Assembly: GCF_002240225.1 (NCBI RefSeq)
Contig: NZ_CP022584.1
Span: 1,116,001-1,180,000, forward strand
Reading direction: 5' to 3'
Length of the DNA stretch: 64,000 nucleotides
From: Paenibacillus physcomitrellae
GTDB lineage: Bacteria; Bacillota; Bacilli; Paenibacillales; Paenibacillaceae
Part shown: positions 8,457 to 17,334 of the stretch, one piece after another
How positions within the stretch are numbered: position 1 is the stretch's first letter
Layout: every line of letters starts with the position of its first letter
Translations under genes and position numbers: made by a program
Notes under the pieces: model-generated
Seen by the model: the letters and a program-made list of their open reading frames with translations, nothing else
Databases searched by the model: none
What the model was told of the DNA's origin: nothing

Positions 8457-11345
8457 TTATTCACCCTTTGCTGCGCCTGTTTCGGCGTCGTTTTCCATAG
8501 GTTCCAGCCACTCCGTAATCCGCGGAACCATCTGGCTTAGTGGCATATGCTCCATTTTGGGTCCAGGTAGAGAATACAAGAAATATTTGCCGTAATAAGA
8601 ATCCAGAATACGAGTATCGTATACGATGACAATGCCTTTATCTCTAGAAGAACGCACCAGCCGGCCAAAGCCCTGCTTGAAACGGATAACCGCCTGCGGG
8701 ACGGAAAGCTTGGTGAACGGATTTTTCTTCTGCTGCTGCAGCCGTTCGCTTTTGGCCTCCACCAGCGGATGGTTAGGCGGCTGAAACGGAAGCCGGACAA
8801 TCGCCAGGCTTGTCAGCGCATCTCCCGGAATGTCCACGCCTTCCCAGAAGCTGCTTGTACCCAGCAGGACTGAAGCGTCTTTGCTTTGGAAACGCCGGGT
8901 TAGCTTAGTCCGGCTGCCGCTGTCCATGCCCTGCCCGATGACCGTTATATTATGAGCCGATAATTGCTCTTTAAGCGGCTCGTATACCTGCTTCAGCATC
9001 CGGTACGAGGTGAACAGCACCAGCATCCTTCCGTTCGTTGCCACAGCTGATTCTGCTAAGGAATCCACGAGCGTATTGACGAAATGCGCATCTCCGACGC
9101 TGCCCTTCACACTTGGGAAATCCCTCGGAATTACCAGCAGCGCCTGCTCTCTGTAATTGAACGGTGACGGAAGAATAGCCGTCAACAGACGCTCCTCTTC
9201 ACTTGCTGCCTGGAGGCCGAGCTGATCGATCATATATTGGAAGCTCTTGTCGACCGTCAAGGTGGCCGAGGTCATGACTACGCTTTTTTTCTTGTCAAAG
9301 AAGTAATTCTTCAGCTGTTCGCTTACATCAATCGGAACGGCATAAAGCTGCAAGGATTTGCTGCGGTAATGACCGTTTCCTTCAAGCCAGTACACCGTTT
9401 CCTCGTTGTCCAGCTTCATGAAGAAGCGCAGCGAGTCACGTTCGCTGCCAAGATCCTTGAACAAGCCGCTGATATCGGTCAACAACCCGTCAACGCCGTA
9501 GTCATCCTGCTCTTCCTTGATTTCGGCAACCAGCCGGTCTCCCTTTCTCAGCACTTCACTGATAGTCACGTGAATCTGGTTCTCCAGCAGGCCAAAGGTC
9601 TCCCACTGTTCCGGCCGTTTGGCCGGAAGGAGCCGTTTGACGAATTGTCCCGGTTCTCCAGGCGCTGCATCGCTGCGTTCGGTCATCAAGCCGAACAGCA
9701 GCTCACTCAGCTTATCCCAGCTCTCCTTGATTTCGAGCAAAGCCGGATAAATCGAATCGATCGTTTCCATCCAGCCGGAGGCTTTCTCGGCACCGGAAGC
9801 ACCGAGCTGCAGCCGAAGATTCGCCAGCTGTCCGGTACGGCTGTCTTTAAACAGCCGGGTTAAGGTATGAATGATGGAGAAATATTTCATGTGCAGGCCC
9901 AGATGTTTGCCGGCAACGTCCTCCAAATGATGAGCCTCGTCGATCACCAGCCGTTCATAAGAAGGCAGCAGCTGATGACCCGCCTGAATGTCGGTGAACA
10001 GCTTGGAGTGATTGGTGATCACAACGTCTGCTACACTCGCTTCATGCTTGGCCCGGTGATAGAAGCATTTACGGAACCATGGGCACGAGCGGCCCAAACA
10101 GGAGTCTGATTCACTGGCAACAGTTTCCCAGAAATCGCCCCCGCGGCCCAGATTCAGCTCCTCATCGTCACCGGTTTCAGTCTGGCTGAGCCAGATTATC
10201 ATCTGTGCCGCCGTAATGCTGTCTTCTTTCGGACTTACAAAATCGCGCCGGCTGAGCTTGTGCTCAAATTTGCGCAGACACAAATAATGTTGTCTTCCCT
10301 TAAATACCGCCGCACGAAACGGAAAAGGAACAGCTTCGGTCAGCAGAGGAATGTCCCGTTCCCTTAGCTGCTCCTGCAGGTTGATGGTATGCGTGCTCAC
10401 CATGACCTTCTCCCCCGTTTTAACCGAGGAATAAATGGCCGGGAGCAAATAACCCAAAGATTTGCCGGTACCTGTGCCGGCTTCCACCAGAAGATGTTTG
10501 TCTTCGTCAAAAGCCTGCTCGACCTGGCTGAGCATGATCTTCTGCGCTTCCCGTTCTTCATAGAACGGCAGCTTCTCTTTCAAATTCCCCTGAACCTGGT
10601 CCAGAAATTGGTCAAAGCTGACCTTGGCAAGCGGATTCTCATCGGCGTCATGTCTTGCAGGTAAAATATCCATCCAGTCTTCATTGCGCATGGCGAACTG
10701 GCGGTAATACACAAAACCGGCGTCATCCGTCTGTTCGGCCTGGCTTTCCCTTTCCGTTAGCAAAGCATCAAAGAACCAGCCTAAATCGCTGTCTTCAGCA
10801 GCAAACAAATCAGCCAGACGCTGAATCGTAATCAGCGGCAGCTCCGCAAGCTCATCCAGACACTTCAGAAAAATCAGAGCCGTGGCCACAGCATCGCTGT
10901 CCGCTTGATGCGGCCGGTCATGGCTGAGTCCAAATTCCGCACTGACCAGACCAAGCTGATAAGAATTTAAGGAAGGGAAACAAATTTTCAGGAAATCCAT
11001 CGTATCCAAAATTCTTCCCGTGAAGGGAAGATAACCGCAGGTGTCCAAAGCCTGCTGCAAAAAATTAAAGTCAAATGCTACGTTATGCCCCACCAAAACG
11101 ACGTCATCAAGCAGCGGAACCATTTCCATTATGACATCGTCAAGTGAAGGAGCGTCCGCTACATCCTCTTCCGTGATACCTGTTAAGCCGGTTATAAATG
11201 GAGGGATAGGCACTCCCGGTTTGACATAAGAAGAATAGACCTGCGAGATGGTGGAATCATGATCTATGATGGCAAGCCCGACCTGTATAATTTCATCGGT
11301 GGACTGATTACCCGTTGTTTCAAAATCGAGTACAGCATACTTCAT
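8457..11345 (-). CDS. dinG: DinG-type helicase with N-terminal 3'-5' exonuclease domain
   Basis: 962 residues. An N-terminal DEDDh exonuclease domain (D7 and E9 in LDFETTG, D92 in HNVAFD, H146 and D151) is fused to a superfamily 2 helicase of the XPD/DinG type: Walker A AGTGTGKS (289-296), DEAH (469-472), and late motifs including GTSSFWEGVDIPG and a GRLVRS motif VI. Four cysteines, C356, C416, C421 and C427, sit between motifs I and II; the x4 and x5 spacing of the last three equals that of the Escherichia coli DinG iron-sulfur site, so a cluster is plausible. The ATG at 11345 gives the family-typical start; a TTG at 11354 is also in frame, closer to AAAGGG. Nuclease versus helicase activity cannot be decided by reading. 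Confidence 0.93.
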   Translation of the reverse strand: MKYAVLDFETTGNQSTDEIIQVGLAIIDHDSTISQVYSSYVKPGVPIPPFITGLTGITEEDVADAPSLDDVIMEMVPLLDDVVLVGHNVAFDFNFLQQALDTCGYLPFTGRILDTMDFLKICFPSLNSYQLGLVSAEFGLSHDRPHQADSDAVATALIFLKCLDELAELPLITIQRLADLFAAEDSDLGWFFDALLTERESQAEQTDDAGFVYYRQFAMRNEDWMDILPARHDADENPLAKVSFDQFLDQVQGNLKEKLPFYEEREAQKIMLSQVEQAFDEDKHLLVEAGTGTGKSLGYLLPAIYSSVKTGEKVMVSTHTINLQEQLRERDIPLLTEAVPFPFRAAVFKGRQHYLCLRKFEHKLSRRDFVSPKEDSITAAQMIIWLSQTETGDDEELNLGRGGDFWETVASESDSCLGRSCPWFRKCFYHRAKHEASVADVVITNHSKLFTDIQAGHQLLPSYERLVIDEAHHLEDVAGKHLGLHMKYFSIIHTLTRLFKDSRTGQLANLRLQLGASGAEKASGWMETIDSIYPALLEIKESWDKLSELLFGLMTERSDAAPGEPGQFVKRLLPAKRPEQWETFGLLENQIHVTISEVLRKGDRLVAEIKEEQDDYGVDGLLTDISGLFKDLGSERDSLRFFMKLDNEETVYWLEGNGHYRSKSLQLYAVPIDVSEQLKNYFFDKKKSVVMTSATLTVDKSFQYMIDQLGLQAASEEERLLTAILPSPFNYREQALLVIPRDFPSVKGSVGDAHFVNTLVDSLAESAVATNGRMLVLFTSYRMLKQVYEPLKEQLSAHNITVIGQGMDSGSRTKLTRRFQSKDASVLLGTSSFWEGVDIPGDALTSLAIVRLPFQPPNHPLVEAKSERLQQQKKNPFTKLSVPQAVIRFKQGFGRLVRSSRDKGIVIVYDTRILDSYYGKYFLYSLPGPKMEHMPLSQMVPRITEWLEPMENDAETGAAKGE

Positions 11346-11448
11346 TGGTTGCAAAATCCCTTTCTTTCGGGTCTATCACCTAGCATATCAAAAAAAAACA
11401 CGTTTGAAAATTAATACGGGACTGCGAAGGCAGCGCGGTCAATAAGAA

Positions 11449-11480
11449 TCAAAAAAACGATGCGTCTGCAACGCATCGTT
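11449..11480 (-). terminator. Intrinsic terminator after the TPR gene
   Basis: Perfect 10-bp stem AACGATGCGT (11456-11465) / ACGCATCGTT (11471-11480), 5-base loop, T7 on the minus strand (11457-11451). Confidence 0.92.
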
Positions 11481-11489
11481 CACCTTGCT

Positions 11490-12119
11490 TTACATATAAG
11501 CATGAAGCTGGCTTTCGAATTGGTATGTTCCCCGGTTCTCCATACATGCCTCCAGGTTGGCCATCGGTTCAGGCAATGTCGGATCCAGCTTGTAGGCGGT
11601 TAGGAAAAAGCCCCGTGCCTTCTCCACCCGATTGTCCATAGCGGCCAAACAACCCAAGGCATTGCAGCAGATCGCTTTTAATTTCTTGTCCTTACCATGT
11701 GTAAAAATATAATTTAAATACCCAGCCGCATTTTCCCTGTCATTCAGATGCACGCGGCACACGGCCAGAAACAACAAGGGCAGGGGGTTATCCGGATAAA
11801 GGCAGGACGCCTTCTCAAAATGCTCGGAAGCCTGTTCGTACATCTTCAAGGTAAAATAACCTTGGCCTTTAATAAAAGGCCCTCCGCCCAGTTCGATGAT
11901 CTTCAGTTGATCTTCGGCTTCAAAGTCTCCGCATTTGCGGCGGATCTCCCCCATCTTCTCCTCAAAAGACATCCATTCCTCGATAATGCCGTCACTCATT
12001 TGCTTCAAAAGCTTCCACTTCATGCCGAGCGATTCTTTCTGTTCGCCTTCCGCTTCAGGATAGCGCCGGGCGATATCATCCAGCGCGCTGTTCATTTCCG
12101 CAAAGATATGTTCAAACAT
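11490..12119 (-). CDS. TPR-like repeat protein, unknown function
   Basis: 209 residues, probably cytoplasmic. The N-terminal ~75 residues are charged and helical; from about residue 80 there are three tetratricopeptide-like helix pairs (GQGYFTLKMYEQASEHFEKA; PLLFLAVCRVHLNDRENAAGYL; CCNALGCLAAMDNRVEKARGF), ending with YKLDPTLPEP. Such repeats mediate protein contacts; no catalytic motif is visible. The ATG at 12119 follows GAGGTGAG. It lies between panD and dinG, where B. subtilis has no such gene, and has its own terminator. A large nested inverted repeat stands just upstream of its SD. Confidence 0.72.
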   Translation of the reverse strand: MFEHIFAEMNSALDDIARRYPEAEGEQKESLGMKWKLLKQMSDGIIEEWMSFEEKMGEIRRKCGDFEAEDQLKIIELGGGPFIKGQGYFTLKMYEQASEHFEKASCLYPDNPLPLLFLAVCRVHLNDRENAAGYLNYIFTHGKDKKLKAICCNALGCLAAMDNRVEKARGFFLTAYKLDPTLPEPMANLEACMENRGTYQFESQLHAYM

Positions 12120-12134
12120 TATCTCACCTCATCC

Positions 12135-12223
12135 TGAACAAAATGAAATCAGTGCGAAACCGAATCAATGTTAAGCTTAAGCGTTTGACCCATTGATTCA
12201 GGCTTATCTTCATTTTTTGTTCA
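12135..12223. repeat. Nested inverted repeat upstream of the TPR gene
   Basis: Three concentric palindromes: outer TGAACAAAATGAA (12135-12147) against TTCATTTTTTGTTCA (12209-12223), middle CGAATCAATG (12161-12170) against CATTGATTCA (12191-12200), and a central TTAAGCTTAA (12171-12180). It has no run of T after it on either strand sufficient for a terminator. Function unknown. Confidence 0.6.
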
Positions 12224-12240
12224 AGACGGGTTTTTCATTC

Positions 12241-12271
12241 CCTGGCCCAGTTATTACATAACCAGACCAGG
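12241..12271 (-). other. Stem-loop downstream of panD
   Basis: Minus-strand CCTGGTC, TG, GTTAT / ATAAC, TG, GGCCAGG hairpin with a 3-base loop, 47 bases past the panD stop. No T tract follows, so it is either an mRNA 3'-end stabiliser or a weak terminator for the pan operon. Confidence 0.5.
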
Positions 12272-12317
12272 TTTCTCTTTACGCCGTACCTTCTTCGGTC
12301 GTGCCAGGCTTTACGTG

Positions 12318-12701
12318 TTATCGGATCGTTGCATGAAGCTCGTGGTCAGCGGATTCTGCCGGACGGTTATTTTCGTCTACAAAGACTACCGTCGGCTTGT
12401 GATTCTTGAGTTCTTCCGAGGACAACTGGGCATAAGAAATAATAATGACATTGTCGCCAGGCTGAACCAGACGGGCCGCCGCACCATTCAGGCAAATAAC
12501 CCCGCTGCCGCGCGGACCTGTAATAACGTAAGTCTCAAGGCGAGCCCCGTTGTTGTTGTTGACGATCTGAACCTTCTCATTCTCGAGCAGATCTGCCGCT
12601 TCCATCAGATCTTCGTCAATAGTAATGCTGCCCACATAATTCAAATTGGCTTCCGTAACGGTTGCGCGGTGAATTTTGGATTTCATCATCGTTCTATACA
12701 T
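12318..12701 (-). CDS. panD: Aspartate 1-decarboxylase proenzyme
   Basis: Makes beta-alanine from aspartate for pantothenate. The pyruvoyl cofactor forms by self-cleavage between G24 and S25 in YVGSIT; K8/R12-type active-site residues in [14 protein letters not shown] are present. I start at the ATG at 12701 (127 residues, the family length, beginning [10 protein letters not shown]); the longer frame to 12740 only reads through the end of panC. The start overlaps the panC stop by 8 bases, so translation is coupled. Last gene of panB-panC-panD. Confidence 0.96.
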   Translation of the reverse strand: MYRTMMKSKIHRATVTEANLNYVGSITIDEDLMEAADLLENEKVQIVNNNNGARLETYVITGPRGSGVICLNGAAARLVQPGDNVIIISYAQLSSEELKNHKPTVVFVDENNRPAESADHELHATIR

Positions 12702-13596
12702 GAAGAGCCACGTCCTTTTTCTGTAATAACATATTGTCAATCAAGCGAGTGCTGCCGAATTTAACAGCGAGCGCAGCGATGATGTCCCCCGGGTATTCAT
12801 CCAAACGGGTTTGTTCATCCAAAGGTTCCAGCTCTGGAAAAGTTAGAACCTCCACATAATCGATTTCAGCAAGCGGCTTGGTTTCGATTCTCTCGACGAG
12901 CAGCTTCTTCAGTTCCCCGGCGATGGTCAATTTCTTCTCCTGCACAAGCCCGTAAGCTTCCTTAAGGGAAGCCGAAAGTACAAGCGCCTGGCTGCGCTGC
13001 TCTTCGCTCAAATAAACGTTGCGGGAGCTTAAAGCCAGCCCGTCGCTCTCCCGCACTATCGGACAAGGCACAAGCTGCACGTCCATATTCAGATCGGTAA
13101 CCATCTGGCTGAGCACGGCAACCTGCTGGGCATCCTTCATGCCAAAGTAAGCGAAATCCGGACTCGTCATATGAAAAAGCTTAGCCACGACAGTAGTGAC
13201 ACCGTCGAAATGTCCCGGACGGGAAGCGCCGCACAGGCTGGAGGTCAGCCCTTCAACCTGAATTTTGGTTTTGGTTGGCTTCGGATACATATGCTGCACT
13301 TCCGGCATAAACACAATGTCCACCTGTTCCTTCTCGGCAAGCGCCAAATCCCGGGCCGCATCACGCGGATAACGATCCAGATCTTCATTGGGCCCAAACT
13401 GGATGGGATTGACAAAAATGCTGAGCACAACCACGTCATTAACACGGGCTTTTCGGATCAGACTGGCATGGCCTTCATGCAAATACCCCATAGTCGGCAC
13501 AAGTCCGACTGTCAGCTGCTGCCCCTGCTTGGCGGCTTCAAAGCGCCGGCTTTTAATCTCCTGTTGAAGTTCTTTAGGTTCTTTAATAATGATCAT
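12694..13596 (-). CDS. panC: Pantothenate synthetase
   Basis: ATP-dependent ligation of pantoate and beta-alanine to pantothenate. 300 residues with the nucleotidyltransferase HIGH-like signature HEGH (40-43) after PTMGYL, the FVNPIQF loop, the pantoate-site GHFDGV, and the SSRN loop that replaces KMSKS. Starts 4 bases inside the end of panB (13593-13596) and overlaps panD, so all three pan genes are one transcript. Confidence 0.97.
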   Translation of the reverse strand: MIIIKEPKELQQEIKSRRFEAAKQGQQLTVGLVPTMGYLHEGHASLIRKARVNDVVVLSIFVNPIQFGPNEDLDRYPRDAARDLALAEKEQVDIVFMPEVQHMYPKPTKTKIQVEGLTSSLCGASRPGHFDGVTTVVAKLFHMTSPDFAYFGMKDAQQVAVLSQMVTDLNMDVQLVPCPIVRESDGLALSSRNVYLSEEQRSQALVLSASLKEAYGLVQEKKLTIAGELKKLLVERIETKPLAEIDYVEVLTFPELEPLDEQTRLDEYPGDIIAALAVKFGSTRLIDNMLLQKKDVALHV

Positions 13597-14522
13597 TTGG
13601 TTACGCCAGCCTTTCTGCCCGTTTTATCCGCTGTCTGAGGCTCGCCGGCAGGGTCAGCTTTCTCGCTCTTATCCCTGCTTCCGTACAAGCCGTCTACAGC
13701 TCCTTCTTCCGCTCCAAATACGTGCTGCTCAGCCGGGAACAACCCGCCCTTCACTTCTTTCACGTAACCGGTGATGCCGTCTTTAATCTGTGTACCGACA
13801 TCGGCAAAGGTTTTGACAAACCGCTTCTCGCGGTAGTTATCCGTATATTTAACCAAGTCGTGGAATACAAGCACCTGACCGCTGCAGCCCCGGCCGGCCC
13901 CGATTCCAATCGTTGGAATATCAAGCAATTTCGTAATTTCGGCTGCCACCTCTTCGGTTACCAGCTCCAGCACGATGCCGAAAGCTCCCGCTTCCTGCAG
14001 CGCTTTAGCATCTTCTAGCAAACGCCGGGCATCCTTGGCGTCTTTCCCTTGAATCCGGTAACCGCCAAGCTGATTCACCGACTGTGGCGTCAGCCCGATA
14101 TGTCCAAGCACAGGTACGCCTGCCCGGACTACAGCGGCAACCGTATCCGCGATTTCTGCGCCGCCTTCCATTTTCACAGCATGAACATGGCCTTCCTGCA
14201 TCAGTCTTCTGACCCCGCGCAGGGTTTCATCCAGACTGCCGTGGTAAGTCATAAAAGGCATATCCGCAACGATAAACGTCCGCTCTGCGCCTCTAGCCAC
14301 CGTGCGTGAGTGATACACCATATCATCCAGCGTAACCGGAATGGTGGAATCATAACCAAGCACCACATTGCCGAGGGAATCACCTACCAGCAGCATATCT
14401 ACACCGGCTTCTTCAGCCAGTCTGGCCGAAGGATAATCATAAGCCGTAACCATGGCGATCGGCTCGCCGCCTTGCTTCATCTTTTTTAATTTTAAAATAT
14501 TCAGTGCCTGTTTGGCTGCCAT
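13593..14522 (-). CDS. panB: 3-methyl-2-oxobutanoate hydroxymethyltransferase
   Basis: First committed step to pantoate: transfers a hydroxymethyl group from methylene-tetrahydrofolate to ketoisovalerate. The TIM-barrel enzyme is read from the ATG at 14522, which follows GGAGAGGGG; 309 residues. The frame is open to 14711 but that stretch is the structured leader. Mg-binding motifs GDS (47-49) and D87, and E119 in KMEGG, are visible. The C-terminus carries an extra charged tail of about 35 residues (AEEGAVDG...), longer than in many homologues. The leader contains a terminator, so expression is probably controlled by attenuation. Confidence 0.96.
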   Translation of the reverse strand: MAAKQALNILKLKKMKQGGEPIAMVTAYDYPSARLAEEAGVDMLLVGDSLGNVVLGYDSTIPVTLDDMVYHSRTVARGAERTFIVADMPFMTYHGSLDETLRGVRRLMQEGHVHAVKMEGGAEIADTVAAVVRAGVPVLGHIGLTPQSVNQLGGYRIQGKDAKDARRLLEDAKALQEAGAFGIVLELVTEEVAAEITKLLDIPTIGIGAGRGCSGQVLVFHDLVKYTDNYREKRFVKTFADVGTQIKDGITGYVKEVKGGLFPAEQHVFGAEEGAVDGLYGSRDKSEKADPAGEPQTADKTGRKAGVTK

Positions 14523-14586
14523 ACTTTCTATCCCCTCTCCTAGTTGACGTACCCGCCGAGTAACCGTCTTGTTGTTTTCAAACACG

Positions 14587-14714
14587 AAAAAAAAGCCTTT
14601 AGTTTTCACTAAAAAGGCCCGAAAGTCCAAAGAAGAGTCACTTGGCGATCGTCCCTTCTGTCTCGGTCCTTTCGGCTCAGAGCAGAATCCAGGCGTAACC
14701 GGCAATACCAAATA
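14587..14714 (-). promoter_or_regulatory. Structured panB leader with intrinsic terminator (candidate riboswitch)
   Basis: Between the birA terminator and panB a ~190-nt leader contains a hairpin (14687-14656) of UUCUG/CAGAA, CUC/GAG and CC/GG pairs with unpaired A residues on its 3' side and a GAAA loop. The loop sequence CCGAAAG (14675-14669) is exactly complementary to CTTTCGG (14625-14619), which abuts the terminator stem GCCTTTTTAGT/ACTAAAGGC (14618-14595) followed by T8 (14594-14587). Loop pairing and terminator would compete. Location before panB and the bulged adenines recall the published 'pan' RNA motif, but I cannot confirm a match. Confidence 0.6.
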
Positions 14715-14720
14715 TGACGG

Positions 14721-14749
14721 TTATTATTCATTCATGCATTCCACTGCAA
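14721..14749 (-). promoter_or_regulatory. Probable promoter of panBCD
   Basis: Minus-strand TTGCAG (14749-14744), 17-base spacer, TAATAA (14726-14721), placing the transcript start near 14714, just upstream of the leader structures. Confidence 0.5.
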
Positions 14750-14759
14750 GTCAGCGGAA

Positions 14760-14822
14760 ATAAAAATACTGCCCCAAGAGTGCTGTTCGGCCAAGCCGAT
14801 ACCGCCTCTTAGGGACAGTATA
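14760..14822 (-). terminator. Intrinsic terminator after birA
   Basis: Stem of about 14 bp, TACTGTCCCTAAGAG (14820-14806) against CTCTTGGGGCAGTA (14780-14767), enclosing a smaller inner hairpin, followed on the minus strand by TTTTTA. It separates the cca-birA unit from panBCD. Confidence 0.8.
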
Positions 14823-14848
14823 ACAAATGACGTCAACTTTTTCATCCA

Positions 14849-15856
14849 TCAATTTCTTGGATCTACGGTTACATCTCCGGAAATAATTTTTGTCATTTGT
14901 CCATCCGAGAGTCTGACGATCAGCGCTCCGGAAGAATCCAATGAAACAGCCGTGCCTTTCAACACACCACCAGGCGTATGTGCCGTTACCGCTTTATTTA
15001 AGCTGACGGACAAAGCTTCCCATAAAGCTGCGACAGGCCCGAATCCTTCGGCCATATATATTCCGTACAGCTGTTCCATTTCATTCATGATCGCCCCGGC
15101 AAGTTTCGAACGGTCCACCTCTTGTCCCGATTCAATGCGGAGTGACGTCATAATGGAACGAAGGTTCTCCGGAAGCTCTTCCGCCGCCATATTCACGTCG
15201 ATCCCTATTCCGGCTATGCAGTAGCGGATTCGTTCGTCTTCACCCGTGGATTCGAGCAGAATGCCGCAGGTCTTCCGTCCGCCTATCAGAATATCATTCG
15301 GCCATTTGATTCCTGCATCTACCGCAGCAACGCTGCGGATAGCACGGCATACGGCGACTGCCGTAAGAAGGGTGAGCTGCGGCGCTGATCCAAGCGGCAG
15401 ATCGGGCCTCAGCAGCAAGCTCATCCAAAGTCCGTTCCCTGGCGGGGAATACCAGCTGCGCCCCATCCGTCCTTTCCCTTTGGTTTGTTCCTCGGCAATA
15501 ACGAGCGTCCCTTCGGGTGCGCCCTGTTCCGCAAGCGCTCTGGCTTCATCCTGGGTTGATCCGGTCACGGCCAGCAGCTTCAGGTTCCGCCCCATAACGG
15601 AAGTTCGGGCAGCCAGCATGAGGTCAGCGGCTGTCAGCCGGGAAGGTTCGCCGGTCAAGCGGTATCCCTTGCGGGAGACGGCTTCAAATTCATACCCCGT
15701 CTCACGGAGTTTATTGATCTGCTTCCAGACAGCTGTCCTGCTGATACCGAGCTGGCGGCTGATTTCCTCGCCGGATATATATTCCCCCGCCCGTTCTCTG
15801 AACATACGCAGAAGCAGCTGTTCAGGCTGCTCCGATTCTGTTGGATTATGTCCCAT
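14849..15856 (-). CDS. birA: Biotin-[acetyl-CoA carboxylase] ligase and biotin repressor
   Basis: 335 residues. Joins biotin to the carboxyl carrier protein and, with an N-terminal helix-turn-helix (SGEEISRQLGISRTAVWKQI, about 28-47), should also repress biotin genes (class II BirA). The ligase domain has the biotinyl-AMP loop GKGRMGRSW (127-135), the GNGLWMSLLL strand and KWPNDI; a C-terminal SH3-like cap ends the protein. It overlaps the end of cca by 11 bases. No biotin genes or BirA operator are seen in this window. Confidence 0.96.
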   Translation of the reverse strand: MGHNPTESEQPEQLLLRMFRERAGEYISGEEISRQLGISRTAVWKQINKLRETGYEFEAVSRKGYRLTGEPSRLTAADLMLAARTSVMGRNLKLLAVTGSTQDEARALAEQGAPEGTLVIAEEQTKGKGRMGRSWYSPPGNGLWMSLLLRPDLPLGSAPQLTLLTAVAVCRAIRSVAAVDAGIKWPNDILIGGRKTCGILLESTGEDERIRYCIAGIGIDVNMAAEELPENLRSIMTSLRIESGQEVDRSKLAGAIMNEMEQLYGIYMAEGFGPVAALWEALSVSLNKAVTAHTPGGVLKGTAVSLDSSGALIVRLSDGQMTKIISGDVTVDPRN

Positions 15857-17285
15857 CGTTCAAACGCTCCTTCACTGCATCAAGCAAAACTGCCTTGTCA
15901 TTATTGAGATCTCCGGCAGCCACCCGTTCCAGCAGGTCTTTCATCAATTCGCCAAGCCACGGCCCGCCCCGCCGGCCGCTGCTGCTCATCACATCACCGG
16001 CCGTCAGAGCCAGATCGGCAACTTTATGTACGGGTATAGAGGAATGCCACTTCAAGGCATGAGCCAGAAAAACATTTCGGTCCGTTCCCTTCGCATCTTC
16101 TCGGGAAGGATTTGCCGATTGCAGGCCCGCTTCCCGCTGCAGCCATAAAGCAGCAGCCTCCTTGCCGAAGGTAAGCTGCAAATAAACCCAATACCGGCGC
16201 CAATGTTCAAGCAGTCTGTCATTCGGCACCTGACAGCCGTCTTTCTCTTGGCTGCCAGACAACTTCTCTGTCCCTACTGCTCTATTCGCGCTCTCCAGCT
16301 CCACATCAGCTGCGAAGCTGATTTCACCTGCATTCGCTCCGGCTGCCAGCAGCTCGGCCACGGCTTCTTCAATATGCAGCAGCGCCGAAATCTGCCGGGT
16401 TAACACCCCCGGGAAGGTCCAGCCCCGCAGCAGCGGTTCGGCTTCTTCCGCCGAAACCCGCAAAGCCTGCAGCAGCAAGGACCAGCGCTGCGACGGCTCG
16501 TCTGCGGGCAATGCGCTCAGCATGGCCAGCACCGCGAGCACGTCCGGCTCAGGCTGGCTGAGCTTGGCCGCAGCCGGCAGCGGCGCCTTGGATGGAAGCA
16601 GCAGCCCGCTGCGCCGCAGCAGCTCCAGACCGCGCATCGGCCGCGGCCCGAGTACGATCCGCTCAAGCTCCGAGCGGATCCGTTCCACCGCGATGTAAGC
16701 CATGCCATCACGGCACTGCAAAAGCCCGCGCCAGAGGCTTGGGAGCGGCTTGAAGCCGAAGACCGAAGCGAAGCGGACCGCGCGCAGCATGCGCAGCGCG
16801 TCCTCTTCAAACCGCTCTTCCGGCTTCCCGACGCAGCGAATCCAGCCGCGCCCGATGTCTCCGCGCCCTCCATACGGGTCAAACAGCTGCCCGTCCAGAC
16901 TCCGGGCAATCGCATTCATCGTGAAGTCGCGTCTCTTCAGATCCTCATCAACCGCATCTACAAACTCGACTTCCTCTGGTCTGCGGTGATCCGTATACCC
17001 CGTCTCTCTCCGAAAAGTCGTGACTTCAAAAGACCACTCCCCCAGCAGCACCGTCACCGTTCCGTGAGCCAGACCGGTCGGTACCGTTCTTTCGAACAGC
17101 TCCATGACCTGCTCGGGCTGTGCGGAAGTAGCTATATCCATATCATGTACGGGTCGCCCCATCAATTCATCACGGACGCAGCCCCCGACATAAAAGGCCT
17201 GATGACCAGCCGCTTCAAGGCGGACCAGAACCTCATCCCCGGCGGCCGCCATGCCGGGCTCAGCTTGTAACCACAACATCCCCAA
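15846..17285 (-). CDS. cca: tRNA nucleotidyltransferase (CCA-adding)
   Basis: Adds or repairs the 3' CCA of tRNAs. Class II nucleotidyltransferase with GGCVRDELMGR (34-44), catalytic D48 and D50 in HDMDIAT, the RRDFTMNA motif, and a neck region with EERFEEDALRMLRAVRF. At 479 residues it is longer than the ~400 typical for Firmicutes; an insert rich in A, E and S lies around residues 330-370. Start is TTG at 17285, six bases after GAGGGA; an ATG two codons in (17279) is also possible. Base composition in the middle is distinctly GC-rich compared with neighbours. Follows bshA by 49 bases in the bsh-cca-birA run. Confidence 0.95.
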   Translation of the reverse strand: MGMLWLQAEPGMAAAGDEVLVRLEAAGHQAFYVGGCVRDELMGRPVHDMDIATSAQPEQVMELFERTVPTGLAHGTVTVLLGEWSFEVTTFRRETGYTDHRRPEEVEFVDAVDEDLKRRDFTMNAIARSLDGQLFDPYGGRGDIGRGWIRCVGKPEERFEEDALRMLRAVRFASVFGFKPLPSLWRGLLQCRDGMAYIAVERIRSELERIVLGPRPMRGLELLRRSGLLLPSKAPLPAAAKLSQPEPDVLAVLAMLSALPADEPSQRWSLLLQALRVSAEEAEPLLRGWTFPGVLTRQISALLHIEEAVAELLAAGANAGEISFAADVELESANRAVGTEKLSGSQEKDGCQVPNDRLLEHWRRYWVYLQLTFGKEAAALWLQREAGLQSANPSREDAKGTDRNVFLAHALKWHSSIPVHKVADLALTAGDVMSSSGRRGGPWLGELMKDLLERVAAGDLNNDKAVLLDAVKERLNDGT

Positions 17286-17334
17286 GCTTCATCCCTCATT
17301 TCGGCAAAACCTTCCGTGTGCCGCCAATGCCGCC

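Noticed and set aside
13593-14711. N-terminally extended panB
   Set aside because: The extra 63 codons lie in the leader with its terminator; the ATG at 14522 has a strong SD and the family-typical start.
14523-14714. T-box leader before panB
   Set aside because: No T-box sequence (TGGNACCGCG) is present, and pantothenate genes are not usual T-box targets.
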